Positions 18,649 to 26,278 of a stretch of 64,000 nucleotides of DNA are shown here, piece by piece. A program made the position numbers and the translations under genes. Origin of the DNA: an uncultured Anaerolineae bacterium (GTDB lineage: Bacteria > Chloroflexota > Anaerolineae > Anaerolineales > Villigracilaceae); the NCBI GenBank assembly GCA_903875215.1, contig CAIQVH010000021.1, forward strand, positions 1 through 64,000. The letters are read 5' to 3'. The notes beneath the pieces were generated by a model. It worked only from the letters and a program-made list of their open reading frames with translations, made no database searches and had not been told where the DNA came from. The stretch's first letter is position 1. Each line of letters opens with the position of its first letter.

Positions 18649-19878
18649 ATGAAAAACTGGTTTGGTTATGACTCTTTTCCCAATCAGCCTAAGATCCTTT
18701 TCATTGGGCTGGCGCAAAGCAGCCACACGCATGCCTGGATAGATTTGCTTGCAGACGCCCCGCTCAATGTGCGGTTGTTTGCCATGCCAACCGGCGCGCC
18801 TCCTGAAACCTGGCCTGTTAAGACGTATGTGAGTTGTACAGTCTCCGGCAATAATTCAAAGACCCGGCAGTTTCTTTATCGTGGCTTTTTGGGGAAACCA
18901 ATCTCACTGATTGATAAAATTGCATCCCGGCTCAAAATTCCACGGATCCAAAACCCTGAATGCTGGCTTGCTGCGCTGATTCGCCAGTGGCGCCCCGATA
19001 TTATCCACACCCTGGGAATGTTCGATGAACAAGGTGGATTGTTCTACTTCCAGGTGCGGGAAAAATATGGGTTGCAAAACATAGGCAAGTGGATTCTGCA
19101 AACGCGGGGAGGCTCAGATCTGGCTCTGCGCCGTCACAACCCGGAAATGACCGCCATGATCCAGCAGATGTTTTCATCTTGCGATGAAATCATCAGCGAC
19201 AATACCGCCAATATTCTTTATGCCCGGGCATATGGGGTTCATGCTGATAAATTTGCCACCCTTGTCCCGATTCCAGGGACGGGCGGCATGGATATTAACC
19301 AGTTGTCAGAAGGTACCGTTTTTCCTTCGCAACGTGAGCGCATCATCTTGTGGCCGAAAGCTTATGAAAGTCAATGGTCAAAGGCTTTACCGGTTTTGGA
19401 AGCCATAAAGATGGCATGGAATAAAATCCAACCCTGTGAGATTTATTTCCTGGCAATGACGCCTGATGTAAAAGAGTGGTTTCTTACCTTGCCGGATCCC
19501 ATTCGGCAGCATTGCCACACCGCCGAACGGATTGCCCGCTCAGAAGTATTATCGCTTATGAAGCGTTCCCGCGTGCTATTGATCCCATCGCTGATCGATG
19601 GGGTTCCCAACAGTCTCTATGAAGCCATGGCGAGTGGAACTTTCCCAATCGTCTCCCCGCTGGACACCATCCTGCCGGTTGTCAGCGAGGAGCTTAATGT
19701 TCTCTTTGCCCGAAATTTATACCCTGACGAAATCTGCGCTGCGTTAATTCGCGCGATGAATGATGATAAACTGGTTGACCAGGCAGCGGAAAATAACCTG
19801 GTTTTGGTTAAAAAAATCGCCGATAGGGCCACGATTAAAGAAAAAGTGGTGAAATATTATTTGGAATTATCGAGATGA
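18649..19878 (+). CDS. Glycosyltransferase family 4-like protein
   Basis: The 409-residue protein is of GT-B type. The N-terminal half has ILFIGLAQSSHTHAW and RPDIIHTLGMFDEQG. The C-terminal half has a donor site ALLIPSLIDGVPNSLYEAMASG-like stretch (SLIDGVPNSLYEAMASG) with the two conserved Glu/Asp positions of GT4. The ATG at 18649 lies 5 nt after the asnB stop; an in-frame start at 18562 lies inside asnB and is rejected. The stop overlaps the next gene (ATGATG at 19875-19880). Predicted to be cytoplasmic and part of glycan assembly. Donor and acceptor are unknown. Confidence 0.85.
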   Translation: MKNWFGYDSFPNQPKILFIGLAQSSHTHAWIDLLADAPLNVRLFAMPTGAPPETWPVKTYVSCTVSGNNSKTRQFLYRGFLGKPISLIDKIASRLKIPRIQNPECWLAALIRQWRPDIIHTLGMFDEQGGLFYFQVREKYGLQNIGKWILQTRGGSDLALRRHNPEMTAMIQQMFSSCDEIISDNTANILYARAYGVHADKFATLVPIPGTGGMDINQLSEGTVFPSQRERIILWPKAYESQWSKALPVLEAIKMAWNKIQPCEIYFLAMTPDVKEWFLTLPDPIRQHCHTAERIARSEVLSLMKRSRVLLIPSLIDGVPNSLYEAMASGTFPIVSPLDTILPVVSEELNVLFARNLYPDEICAALIRAMNDDKLVDQAAENNLVLVKKIADRATIKEKVVKYYLELSR

Positions 19879-20345
19879 TGAAATTTGCTCTGCTTTCTCA
19901 TGTTCTTCCACCCTCTCCATCAGGCCAGGCAGTCATGTTGCACCGAATCCTCACGGGTATTGACCCTGTCAGTTATTACCTGATTGCCAGCCAATCCCAA
20001 TCTATCGCAGCAGATTTGTTTGCTCTGAAAAGCCCGGTGGTCACGCTGCCCTCTGAACCGGCGTTGGGTTTCAGGCCTCGGCGGGTTCGAGCCCTTATCA
20101 ATCTGCTGCCGGGCGTGATTGTGCGCGCAATCAACATTTTAGCGCTGCTGCGCCAGGAACCAGTACAAGTTCTTGTGGCATACACCGGCAATATCCTGGA
20201 TATTCCTGCAGCTTTTCTGGCCAGCCGACAGGCCCGTATCTCGTTCTTTGCTTATATCTTCGATGATTATGCTTATCCATGGCTCGAACAAGGTATGATT
20301 AAGCAAAAAGTAGTCAGCATGTATCAGGAAATACTGGCGAAGTAA
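19875..20345 (+). pseudogene. Truncated glycosyltransferase, N-terminal half only
   Basis: The 156-residue product starts like a GT-B acceptor domain: MKFALLSHVLPPSPSGQAVM, then a middle part with VLVAYTGNILDIPAAFLA and FFAYIFDDYAYPWLEQG. It stops at the point where intact relatives have another 200 residues holding the donor site. It overlaps the preceding gene's stop, so translation initiation is intact. Immediately after the stop, GC content rises and a new gene set begins (SDR reductase). I infer a deletion or recombination joint around 20345; an isolated acceptor domain would not be catalytic. An unrecognised short protein is a less likely alternative. Confidence 0.65.
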
Positions 20346-20359
20346 CAAGAGGAGCTATC

Positions 20360-21241
20360 ATGCGCGTTCTTATCCTTGGCGGCAATGGCATGTTGGGGCA
20401 TCAGCTTTGCCATGTACTCTCTGACCGGCTGGAATTGTGGGCCACATTCCGCAATGCCCCGGCCAAATTTGATTTTTTGCCTGCTGAACGGCGCATCATG
20501 CCTGTTGCGGTCGAAGATACCGCCCGCCTGCGTGAAGTGCTCGACTCGGTCAAGCCCGATGCGGTTATCAACGCCGTCGGCATTGTCAAACAGCGCGACG
20601 AGGCCAAACAGGCTGTGCCCTCCGTGCAGATCAACGCTCTTTTCCCGCACCAGCTGGCGGATGCCTGCCTGGAGCGCGGCATTCGCGTCATCCAGGTTTC
20701 CACCGATTGCGTTTTTTCGGGCTTCCGCGGCAGCTATACCGAGCTGGACAACCCCGACCCGGTGGATTTATATGGCCGCTCCAAGCTGTTGGGCGAGTTG
20801 AATCGCCCCGGCGCCCTGACCCTGCGGACTTCGATCATCGGCTGGCAGCTGAACACTTTCTCCAGCCTGTTGAGCTGGTTCGCTCTCCAGCGCGGCAAAC
20901 GCGTCAAGGGTTATCGCAAAGCCATTTACAGCGGATTTTCCACCGCCGTGCTGTCCCAACTGATCGGAGATATCCTGCTCACCCGCCCCGATCTGACCGG
21001 CCTCTACCAGGTGGCCAGTGAGCCCATCTCTAAGTTTGATCTGCTGGTGCAGCTGCGGGAATTTCTCGGCTGGAATGACATCGTCATTGACCCCGACGAT
21101 CATTTCTTCTGCGATCGCAGTCTTTCTGGCGCACGGTTCAGCCAGGCCACCGGCTGGCGCGCTCCCACTTGGCAGGCCATGCTGAAAGGTCTCGCCGCCG
21201 AATGGCCGCAATACCAGCCCTATTACCCCACTCAAAATTGA
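20360..21241 (+). CDS. RmlD-like SDR reductase, probable FnlB/WbjC-type nucleotide-sugar reductase
   Basis: The 293-residue extended SDR has the cofactor loop LILGGNGMLGHQLC and the catalytic YGRSK (Tyr-x3-Lys), preceded by STDCVFSG. RmlD-family proteins reduce a 4-keto nucleotide sugar with NADPH. The next gene is an epimerase of the FnlC/WbjD/CapG kind, and FnlB partners are exactly such SDRs, so a role in UDP-L-FucNAc-like synthesis is inferred. FnlB/CapF proteins carry a C-terminal cupin domain that is absent here; the frame ends at a normal RmlD length. dTDP-rhamnose synthesis is the main alternative. AAGAGGAG precedes the ATG. Confidence 0.8.
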   Translation: MRVLILGGNGMLGHQLCHVLSDRLELWATFRNAPAKFDFLPAERRIMPVAVEDTARLREVLDSVKPDAVINAVGIVKQRDEAKQAVPSVQINALFPHQLADACLERGIRVIQVSTDCVFSGFRGSYTELDNPDPVDLYGRSKLLGELNRPGALTLRTSIIGWQLNTFSSLLSWFALQRGKRVKGYRKAIYSGFSTAVLSQLIGDILLTRPDLTGLYQVASEPISKFDLLVQLREFLGWNDIVIDPDDHFFCDRSLSGARFSQATGWRAPTWQAMLKGLAAEWPQYQPYYPTQN

Positions 21242-21246
21242 CGCCC

Positions 21247-22329
21247 ATGAAAATCCTCACCGTCCTTGGCACCCGCCCCGAAATCATCCGCCTGAGCCGG
21301 ATCATCGAAAAATTGGATCAGGCCTGTGAACACCTGCTCGTCCACACCGGCCAGAATTATGACCCCAACCTGAACGAAATCTTTTTCCAGCAGTTGGGCG
21401 TGCGCGCGCCGGATGCTTACCTGGATGCCAAAGGCCCCTTTGGAGAACAGGTCGGCATTATCCTGGGAAAAATTGAAGCGCTGATGCTCCAGCACAAACC
21501 CGATAAATTTTTGGTGCTCGGAGATACCAACAGCGCGCTGGCCGCCATCGTCGCCAAACGCCTGGGAATTCCCGTCTACCACATGGAAGCCGGCAACCGC
21601 TGTTACGATGACCGCGTGCCCGAAGAAGTCAACCGCCGCATCATCGACCATTCCAGCGATATCCTGCTGCCCTACACCGAGCGCAGCCGCCAGAACCTGC
21701 TCCGCGAAGGCATTGCGGGCCAGCGCATTTATGTCACGGGTAATCCCATCAAAGAAGTTATTGACCATTTTGAGCCGCAAATCGCCGCTGCGACGATCTT
21801 TGAAAAGCTGGCGATCCAGCGCGGAGAATATTTCCTGATCACCCTGCATCGCGCCGAAAACGTGGACGGGGAAGCCCGGCTGAGGGGTTTCGCCAGCGCC
21901 TTCGACCGGCTGCAAACCACCTACGGCCTGCCGCTGATCGTCAGCACCCACCCGCGCACACGCAGCCGCCTGCAAAGTTTTGGCGTGGAGGTTTCCAATC
22001 CACACATCCGCTTTTTGGAGCCGTTCGGGTTTTTCGACTTTGTTGCGTTGGAGAAAAACGCCCGCTGTGTCCTGTCGGATAGCGGCACAGTGCAGGAAGA
22101 ATGTGCGATTTTCAAGGTTCCCAATGTGACCCTGCGCGACGTCACCGAACGCCCCGAAACGCTGGAGTGCGGCAGCAACATTCTCAGCGGCGGCGACCCT
22201 GATTCGATCCTGCGCTGCGCGGCCTCCGTCCTGGCAACTGCCCCGGCCTGGAATCCGCCGCCCGAATACCTGGCGGAAAATGTCAGCCAGGGGGTGCTAA
22301 AAATCCTGTTGGGGTATCGCCACGCATGA
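21247..22329 (+). CDS. UDP-N-acetylglucosamine 2-epimerase family, FnlC/WbjD-like
   Basis: This 360-residue GT-B fold epimerase has VLGTRPEIIRLSRI, HTGQNYDPNLNEIF, GDTNSALAA and PEEVNRRIIDH. The stretch HMEAGNRC replaces the HVEAGLRT of ordinary WecB and is typical of the FnlC/CapG subgroup, which invert C2 of UDP-sugars to yield UDP-L-FucNAc. The ATG at 21247 gives a standard N-terminus; an earlier in-frame start lies in the SDR gene. It lies 5 nt after the SDR and overlaps the next gene by 4 nt. The dehydratase/epimerase FnlA is not in this window. Family is firm; the subgroup call rests on one motif. Confidence 0.87.
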   Translation: MKILTVLGTRPEIIRLSRIIEKLDQACEHLLVHTGQNYDPNLNEIFFQQLGVRAPDAYLDAKGPFGEQVGIILGKIEALMLQHKPDKFLVLGDTNSALAAIVAKRLGIPVYHMEAGNRCYDDRVPEEVNRRIIDHSSDILLPYTERSRQNLLREGIAGQRIYVTGNPIKEVIDHFEPQIAAATIFEKLAIQRGEYFLITLHRAENVDGEARLRGFASAFDRLQTTYGLPLIVSTHPRTRSRLQSFGVEVSNPHIRFLEPFGFFDFVALEKNARCVLSDSGTVQEECAIFKVPNVTLRDVTERPETLECGSNILSGGDPDSILRCAASVLATAPAWNPPPEYLAENVSQGVLKILLGYRHA

Positions 22330-23138
22330 GCGGGCCGCTGGTCAGCATCATCACCCCGGTTTACAACGGCGCAAAATACCTGCCGCCGTTGATTGAAAGC
22401 GTCCGCAACCAGGATTACCCCAATATTGAGCATGTCATGATTGATGATGGTTCCACCGACGGCGGCGCGACGGTGGAAGTGTTGAAATCCTACCCGCACC
22501 TGCGCTGCTGGAGCCGCGAAAATCGCGGCCAGTATGTGACCATGAACGAGGGCCTGGAAGCGGCGCAGGGCGAGATCGTCTGTTTTATCAGCGCCGATGA
22601 TGTGATGGCGGCGGGAGCGGTTTCGAGCGCGGTGCAGTTCCTGGTCACGCATCCACAGGCGGATGGGGTGTACGGGACTTATACGATGATTGATGAGCAG
22701 GGCTCTGTCTATTGGTATCAGCCGCTGGTGCGCCGCGCCCCGCTCAGCTGGTACCGGTATCTACCCTTTATTGGGCACTGCTCGTTCTATCTGCGCAAGG
22801 AGGCGCTGATCAGGCACGGGTTAATCTTTGACGCAACCCTGCGCTATACTGGCGACTATGATTGGATGGTTCGCATTGCGCAAGCCCGGCTGCGGATTGG
22901 TGCTTTATCGCAGACGCTCTCGCAGGTGCGCTGGCACCCGGAACAAACCACCAACACCAGGGTGGCGCTGATTAAATCGGAACGGGATGTCGTTTGGGGG
23001 AAATACCGGGTGAACTCTTTTCTCTTCAAGGTCATCAATGTCGGAATTGACCGCTGTCTGATCGCCTGGAATATCCTGTTCAACCGCCAGAAGCGCCAGG
23101 AAATACGCGCCTGGCTGGCGCTTCGCAAAAAGGCCTGA
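22326..23138 (+). CDS. Glycosyltransferase family 2 (GT-A)
   Basis: This 270-residue GT-A glycosyltransferase opens with VSIITPVYNGAKYLPPLIES and has the nucleotide-binding VMIDDGSTDGG and the DXD-like ISADDVMAAG (metal-binding Asp pair). The fold is complete, with RYTGDYDWMVRIAQA in the acceptor region. It is overlapped by the epimerase stop (ATGA), so it is coupled to FnlC-like expression; transfer of the sugar made by that branch would be a natural role, but this is inference. Confidence 0.88.
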   Translation: MSGPLVSIITPVYNGAKYLPPLIESVRNQDYPNIEHVMIDDGSTDGGATVEVLKSYPHLRCWSRENRGQYVTMNEGLEAAQGEIVCFISADDVMAAGAVSSAVQFLVTHPQADGVYGTYTMIDEQGSVYWYQPLVRRAPLSWYRYLPFIGHCSFYLRKEALIRHGLIFDATLRYTGDYDWMVRIAQARLRIGALSQTLSQVRWHPEQTTNTRVALIKSERDVVWGKYRVNSFLFKVINVGIDRCLIAWNILFNRQKRQEIRAWLALRKKA

Positions 23139-23144
23139 ATTCGC

Positions 23145-24269
23145 ATGCGTATGCTCATTACCAGGCAGTTTCCGCTGGATTATCCCGGCGGTGAAACCAG
23201 CCACCTTTTTGGTGTGGCGCATGAAATGCGGAAAATCGGGCACGAGATTTATCTCATGCCGGTGACCGATCATCCCAGCCCGGCTTCGCTTTGGCCCCCG
23301 GCTTTTACCCGCGATGTGCCGCCTTTTGGCCTGCACCATCTCTTCGATAGTTTCGCCATCTCGCGAGCCGCCGCGGATTTTTTGCGCACCACCCCGGTCG
23401 ATGTCATCCTGAGCTGGCAGTATGAAACCGCCTACCTGGGCGCTTTCACCCGCGCGCGAAATTTCATCCACGGGATGGTGACCGGTACTCCTTTTGGGCT
23501 GCTCAAACGCATGGCCCGGCGCAATCCGGCGCGCGCCCTGGCCTACCACTTTTTCCATTTTCGGCAGCTGCGCCAGGCGCAGGTGATTTTCTGCCCGTCG
23601 CACTACGCCAAATCCGAGCTGGTGCAGATGCTCGGGCTGGACCCGCAAAAAATCGTGGTTACGCATCTCAGCGCCGATGCGGTTTTTCAGCCAGCGGCGC
23701 AGCCTGCCAGCGGCCCGCTGAAGAATTTTATCTTTGCCGGTTCCTTCGAGCCGATCAAGGGCCTTTTCGATGCCATCGCCGCGTTGGGCCTGGTGGCCGG
23801 GCAGGGCTGCCGCGATTGGACATTAAAAATAGCGGGCTGGGGGGATACGGACGCCGTGCTGACAGCGGCGCGCGCCGCAGGCATCGCCGCGCACCTGCAA
23901 TTTTTAGGGCGTCTCGACCGCCCGGCCCTGGCCGAAGAACTGGCCCACGCCGATCTGGCCATCCTGCCCTCGCACACCGAAACCTTTGGCCTGTCCATCG
24001 CCGAAGCCCAGGCCTGCGGAGTGCCGGTCGTCTCTTACGCGATCGGCGGAATCCCCGAAGTGGTCAGCCCGGCTGAAACCGGCCTGCTGGTTCCGGGCTT
24101 TGATCAGGCTGCCCTGGCCCAAGCCATCCTGAGCCTGATCCAGAACCCGGAACGGGCGCGTCAGATGGGCTGGCGCGGCGCGCAAACCATGCGCGAGAAA
24201 TTCTCGTGGGCTGCCGCCGCTCAACAGATGATCGCCACCCTGGAAGAGCTGCAGGCTCAACCCCGCTGA
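23145..24269 (+). CDS. Glycosyltransferase family 4
   Basis: The 374-residue protein is a well-conserved GT4: YPGGETSHLFGVAHEMRKIG near the start, FIFAGSFEPIKGLFDAI in the linker, and the donor motif LPSHTETFGLSIAEAQACG with the E-x7-E glutamates, followed by VPVVSYAIGGIPEVV. It lies 6 nt after the GT2 gene. It retains the configuration at the donor anomeric centre, as GT4 enzymes do. The specific sugar is unknown. Confidence 0.92.
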   Translation: MRMLITRQFPLDYPGGETSHLFGVAHEMRKIGHEIYLMPVTDHPSPASLWPPAFTRDVPPFGLHHLFDSFAISRAAADFLRTTPVDVILSWQYETAYLGAFTRARNFIHGMVTGTPFGLLKRMARRNPARALAYHFFHFRQLRQAQVIFCPSHYAKSELVQMLGLDPQKIVVTHLSADAVFQPAAQPASGPLKNFIFAGSFEPIKGLFDAIAALGLVAGQGCRDWTLKIAGWGDTDAVLTAARAAGIAAHLQFLGRLDRPALAEELAHADLAILPSHTETFGLSIAEAQACGVPVVSYAIGGIPEVVSPAETGLLVPGFDQAALAQAILSLIQNPERARQMGWRGAQTMREKFSWAAAAQQMIATLEELQAQPR

Positions 24270-24303
24270 CCCCAGTTATTGAGTGAGAAAAGAGCCAGAC
24301 CAG

Positions 24304-25551
24304 ATGCACGTCATTGTCGTCAACGATTTTGCCCATGTCAATGGTGGGGCGGCCAAGATTGCCATCCTGGCGAGCCTTGGGCTGGCCCAATCCTCGCTTT
24401 CCCGCCTCGCTCGCGACAAGAACGGGGTCCAGGTCACCTTTTTTTCGGCAGTCGCTCCGCAAATGCCGGAGCTGGAGGCAGCCGGCATCCGGGTCATTTG
24501 CCTGGGCCAGCAGGAAATCTTGCAGGATCCCGACCGGGTGCGGGCGGCGCGGCAGGGCTTGTGGAATGCGCGCGCGGCGCGCGCCATGGCGGAACTGCTC
24601 TCCAGCTGCGATCCGCGCGAGACGGTGGTTCATGTGCACGGCTGGGTCAAGGCTCTTTCTTCCAGCCCGATCCGGGTGGCGGTGCAGCGCGGCTTCAAGG
24701 TGGTGGTCACGCTGCATGATTATTTCATCGCCTGCCCGAATGGCGGCTTCTACAACTATCAAACCCGCGAAATCTGCACGCTCCAGCCGCTTTCAGCCGC
24801 CTGCCTGCTGGAACATTGCGATTCCCGCAGCTACGCTCACAAAATCTGGCGGGTGGTGCGCCAGGGTGTTCAGCAGAGGCTGGGCGGCCTGCCCGGCGGA
24901 GTGCAGAATTACATCACCTATTCCCCGCTCAGCCGCCAGGTGCTGGAACCTTATCTGCCGGCCGGCGCGCGCCTGTTTCATGTCGATAACCCTGTCGAAA
25001 TGCCCTCCGGCCAGCCAGCCGATCCCGGCGCCAGCCAGGCCTTTGTCTTTGTGGGGCGCATGAGCCCCGAAAAAGGCGCCGTGTTACTGGCGCAGGCCGC
25101 CGCGCAATGCGGCGCGGCGCTCACCTTTGTGGGAGATGGCGCCTGCCGCGCGGAAGCCCTGGCTGCCTGCCCCGGCGCCACGGTCACCGGCTGGCTGCCC
25201 GCCAGCGCCGTGCGCGGCCACCTTCAGCAGGCGCGCGCGCTGGTTCTGCCTTCGCTCTGGTACGAGACTTTTGCGCTGGTGGTGCAGGAAGCGCTCGCCC
25301 TGGGCCTGCCCGTTCTGGTTCCCGAGACCTGCGCCGCCCGCGAATATGTCCGCGACGGGCAGACCGGCTTCTGGTTCAGGCGCGGCGATGTTGAGGACCT
25401 GGCTCAAAAAATGCGCCGGCTGATGGATCCCACCCTGGCCCGCCAGCTGGGTCGCGCCGCTTACGAACAATACTGGTCGCACCCGCTGACGCTGCAAAAC
25501 CATTTGGAACAACTCCTCGCCTGTTACACGGCCATCCTGGCCTCCGATTGA
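24304..25551 (+). CDS. Glycosyltransferase family 4
   Basis: This 415-residue GT4 has VNDFAHVNGGAAKIA at the start, FVFVGRMSPEKGAVLLAQAA in the linker, and LPSLWYETFALVVQEALALG at the donor site, with both conserved glutamates. Its GC content is among the highest in the locus. The ATG at 24304 aligns with the usual GT4 start; an in-frame GTG at 24283 is possible. It is the last gene of the glycan locus; the next gene begins with its own promoter-like sequence. Confidence 0.9.
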   Translation: MHVIVVNDFAHVNGGAAKIAILASLGLAQSSLSRLARDKNGVQVTFFSAVAPQMPELEAAGIRVICLGQQEILQDPDRVRAARQGLWNARAARAMAELLSSCDPRETVVHVHGWVKALSSSPIRVAVQRGFKVVVTLHDYFIACPNGGFYNYQTREICTLQPLSAACLLEHCDSRSYAHKIWRVVRQGVQQRLGGLPGGVQNYITYSPLSRQVLEPYLPAGARLFHVDNPVEMPSGQPADPGASQAFVFVGRMSPEKGAVLLAQAAAQCGAALTFVGDGACRAEALAACPGATVTGWLPASAVRGHLQQARALVLPSLWYETFALVVQEALALGLPVLVPETCAAREYVRDGQTGFWFRRGDVEDLAQKMRRLMDPTLARQLGRAAYEQYWSHPLTLQNHLEQLLACYTAILASD

Positions 25552-25571
25552 TGCGCCCGAATTCGGCGGGG

Positions 25572-25598
25572 TTGAGCCGGCGCCCGCCGTGCTATACT
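25572..25598 (+). promoter_or_regulatory. Probable promoter of the FHA regulator / kinase operon
   Basis: TTGAGC at 25572-25577 and TATACT at 25593-25598 are 15 nt apart and lie about 56 nt ahead of the ATG at 25654. They are in the only gap between the glycan locus and this gene. No operator-like repeat was seen. Confidence 0.45.
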
Positions 25599-25653
25599 TG
25601 AGTTGCCGCCCCGCCCCAATATGGCGGGGGTTGCCGGGCCAGGAGCCAGCCGC

Positions 25654-26265
25654 ATGAGCGAGACAACCTTCCCCTATCTGACAGACCCATCCGGGCAGGA
25701 ACATGCCCTGGAAAAGGAACTCACCCGCCTGGGCCGCGCGGTGGAAAATGAGATTGTCATCACCAACCGGCTCGCCTCGCGCGAGCACGCTCACCTGCGC
25801 CGCGTCGGGCGGCAGACCTTTCTCGAAGATCAGCACAGCACCAATGGCAGTTTTCTTAATGGCGAGCGCCTGCAGGGCGCAGCCCGCCTGCGAGACGGGG
25901 ACCAGTTGACGATTGGCGGGGTTGATTTTCTCTTCCACGACCCGGAAATGACCCAGTGCGAGACTCCTTTCCCCCAGCTGGAAGTCAATCTGCCGGCTGG
26001 AGAAGTACGACTGAACCGCAGCGTGGTGCCGCTCTCGCCCAAGGAATTTGCCCTGCTGGCATTTCTCTACACCCGGCGTGGAACCGTCTGCTCGAAGGAT
26101 GAAATTGGGCGCGCCGTGTGGGCCGAATACCAGGCGGGAGTGTTCGACTACCAGATTGAGAACCTCGTCCGCCGCCTGCGCACCCGCATCGAAACCGATC
26201 CCAACGCCCCGCAGCTGCTGCTCACCCTGCGCGGGCTGGGCTACAAACTGGTCGGGCTGGACTAG
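25654..26265 (+). CDS. FHA domain - winged-helix transcriptional regulator
   Basis: The 203-residue protein has an N-terminal FHA domain with the phosphothreonine-binding set (LGR at 26-28, SREH at 42-45, STNGSFLNG at 62-70). An OmpR-type winged helix follows at about residues 108-200 (SPKEFALLAFLYTRRG, then LRGLGYKLVG). It has no receiver domain, so phospho-Thr peptide binding probably replaces aspartate phosphorylation. The domain order is the reverse of actinobacterial EmbR. CCAGGAG lies upstream of ATG 25654. The Ser/Thr kinase gene 13 nt downstream is the likely partner. Targets and DNA site are unknown. Confidence 0.9.
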   Translation: MSETTFPYLTDPSGQEHALEKELTRLGRAVENEIVITNRLASREHAHLRRVGRQTFLEDQHSTNGSFLNGERLQGAARLRDGDQLTIGGVDFLFHDPEMTQCETPFPQLEVNLPAGEVRLNRSVVPLSPKEFALLAFLYTRRGTVCSKDEIGRAVWAEYQAGVFDYQIENLVRRLRTRIETDPNAPQLLLTLRGLGYKLVGLD

Positions 26266-26278
26266 GCCAGGGGGGAGC

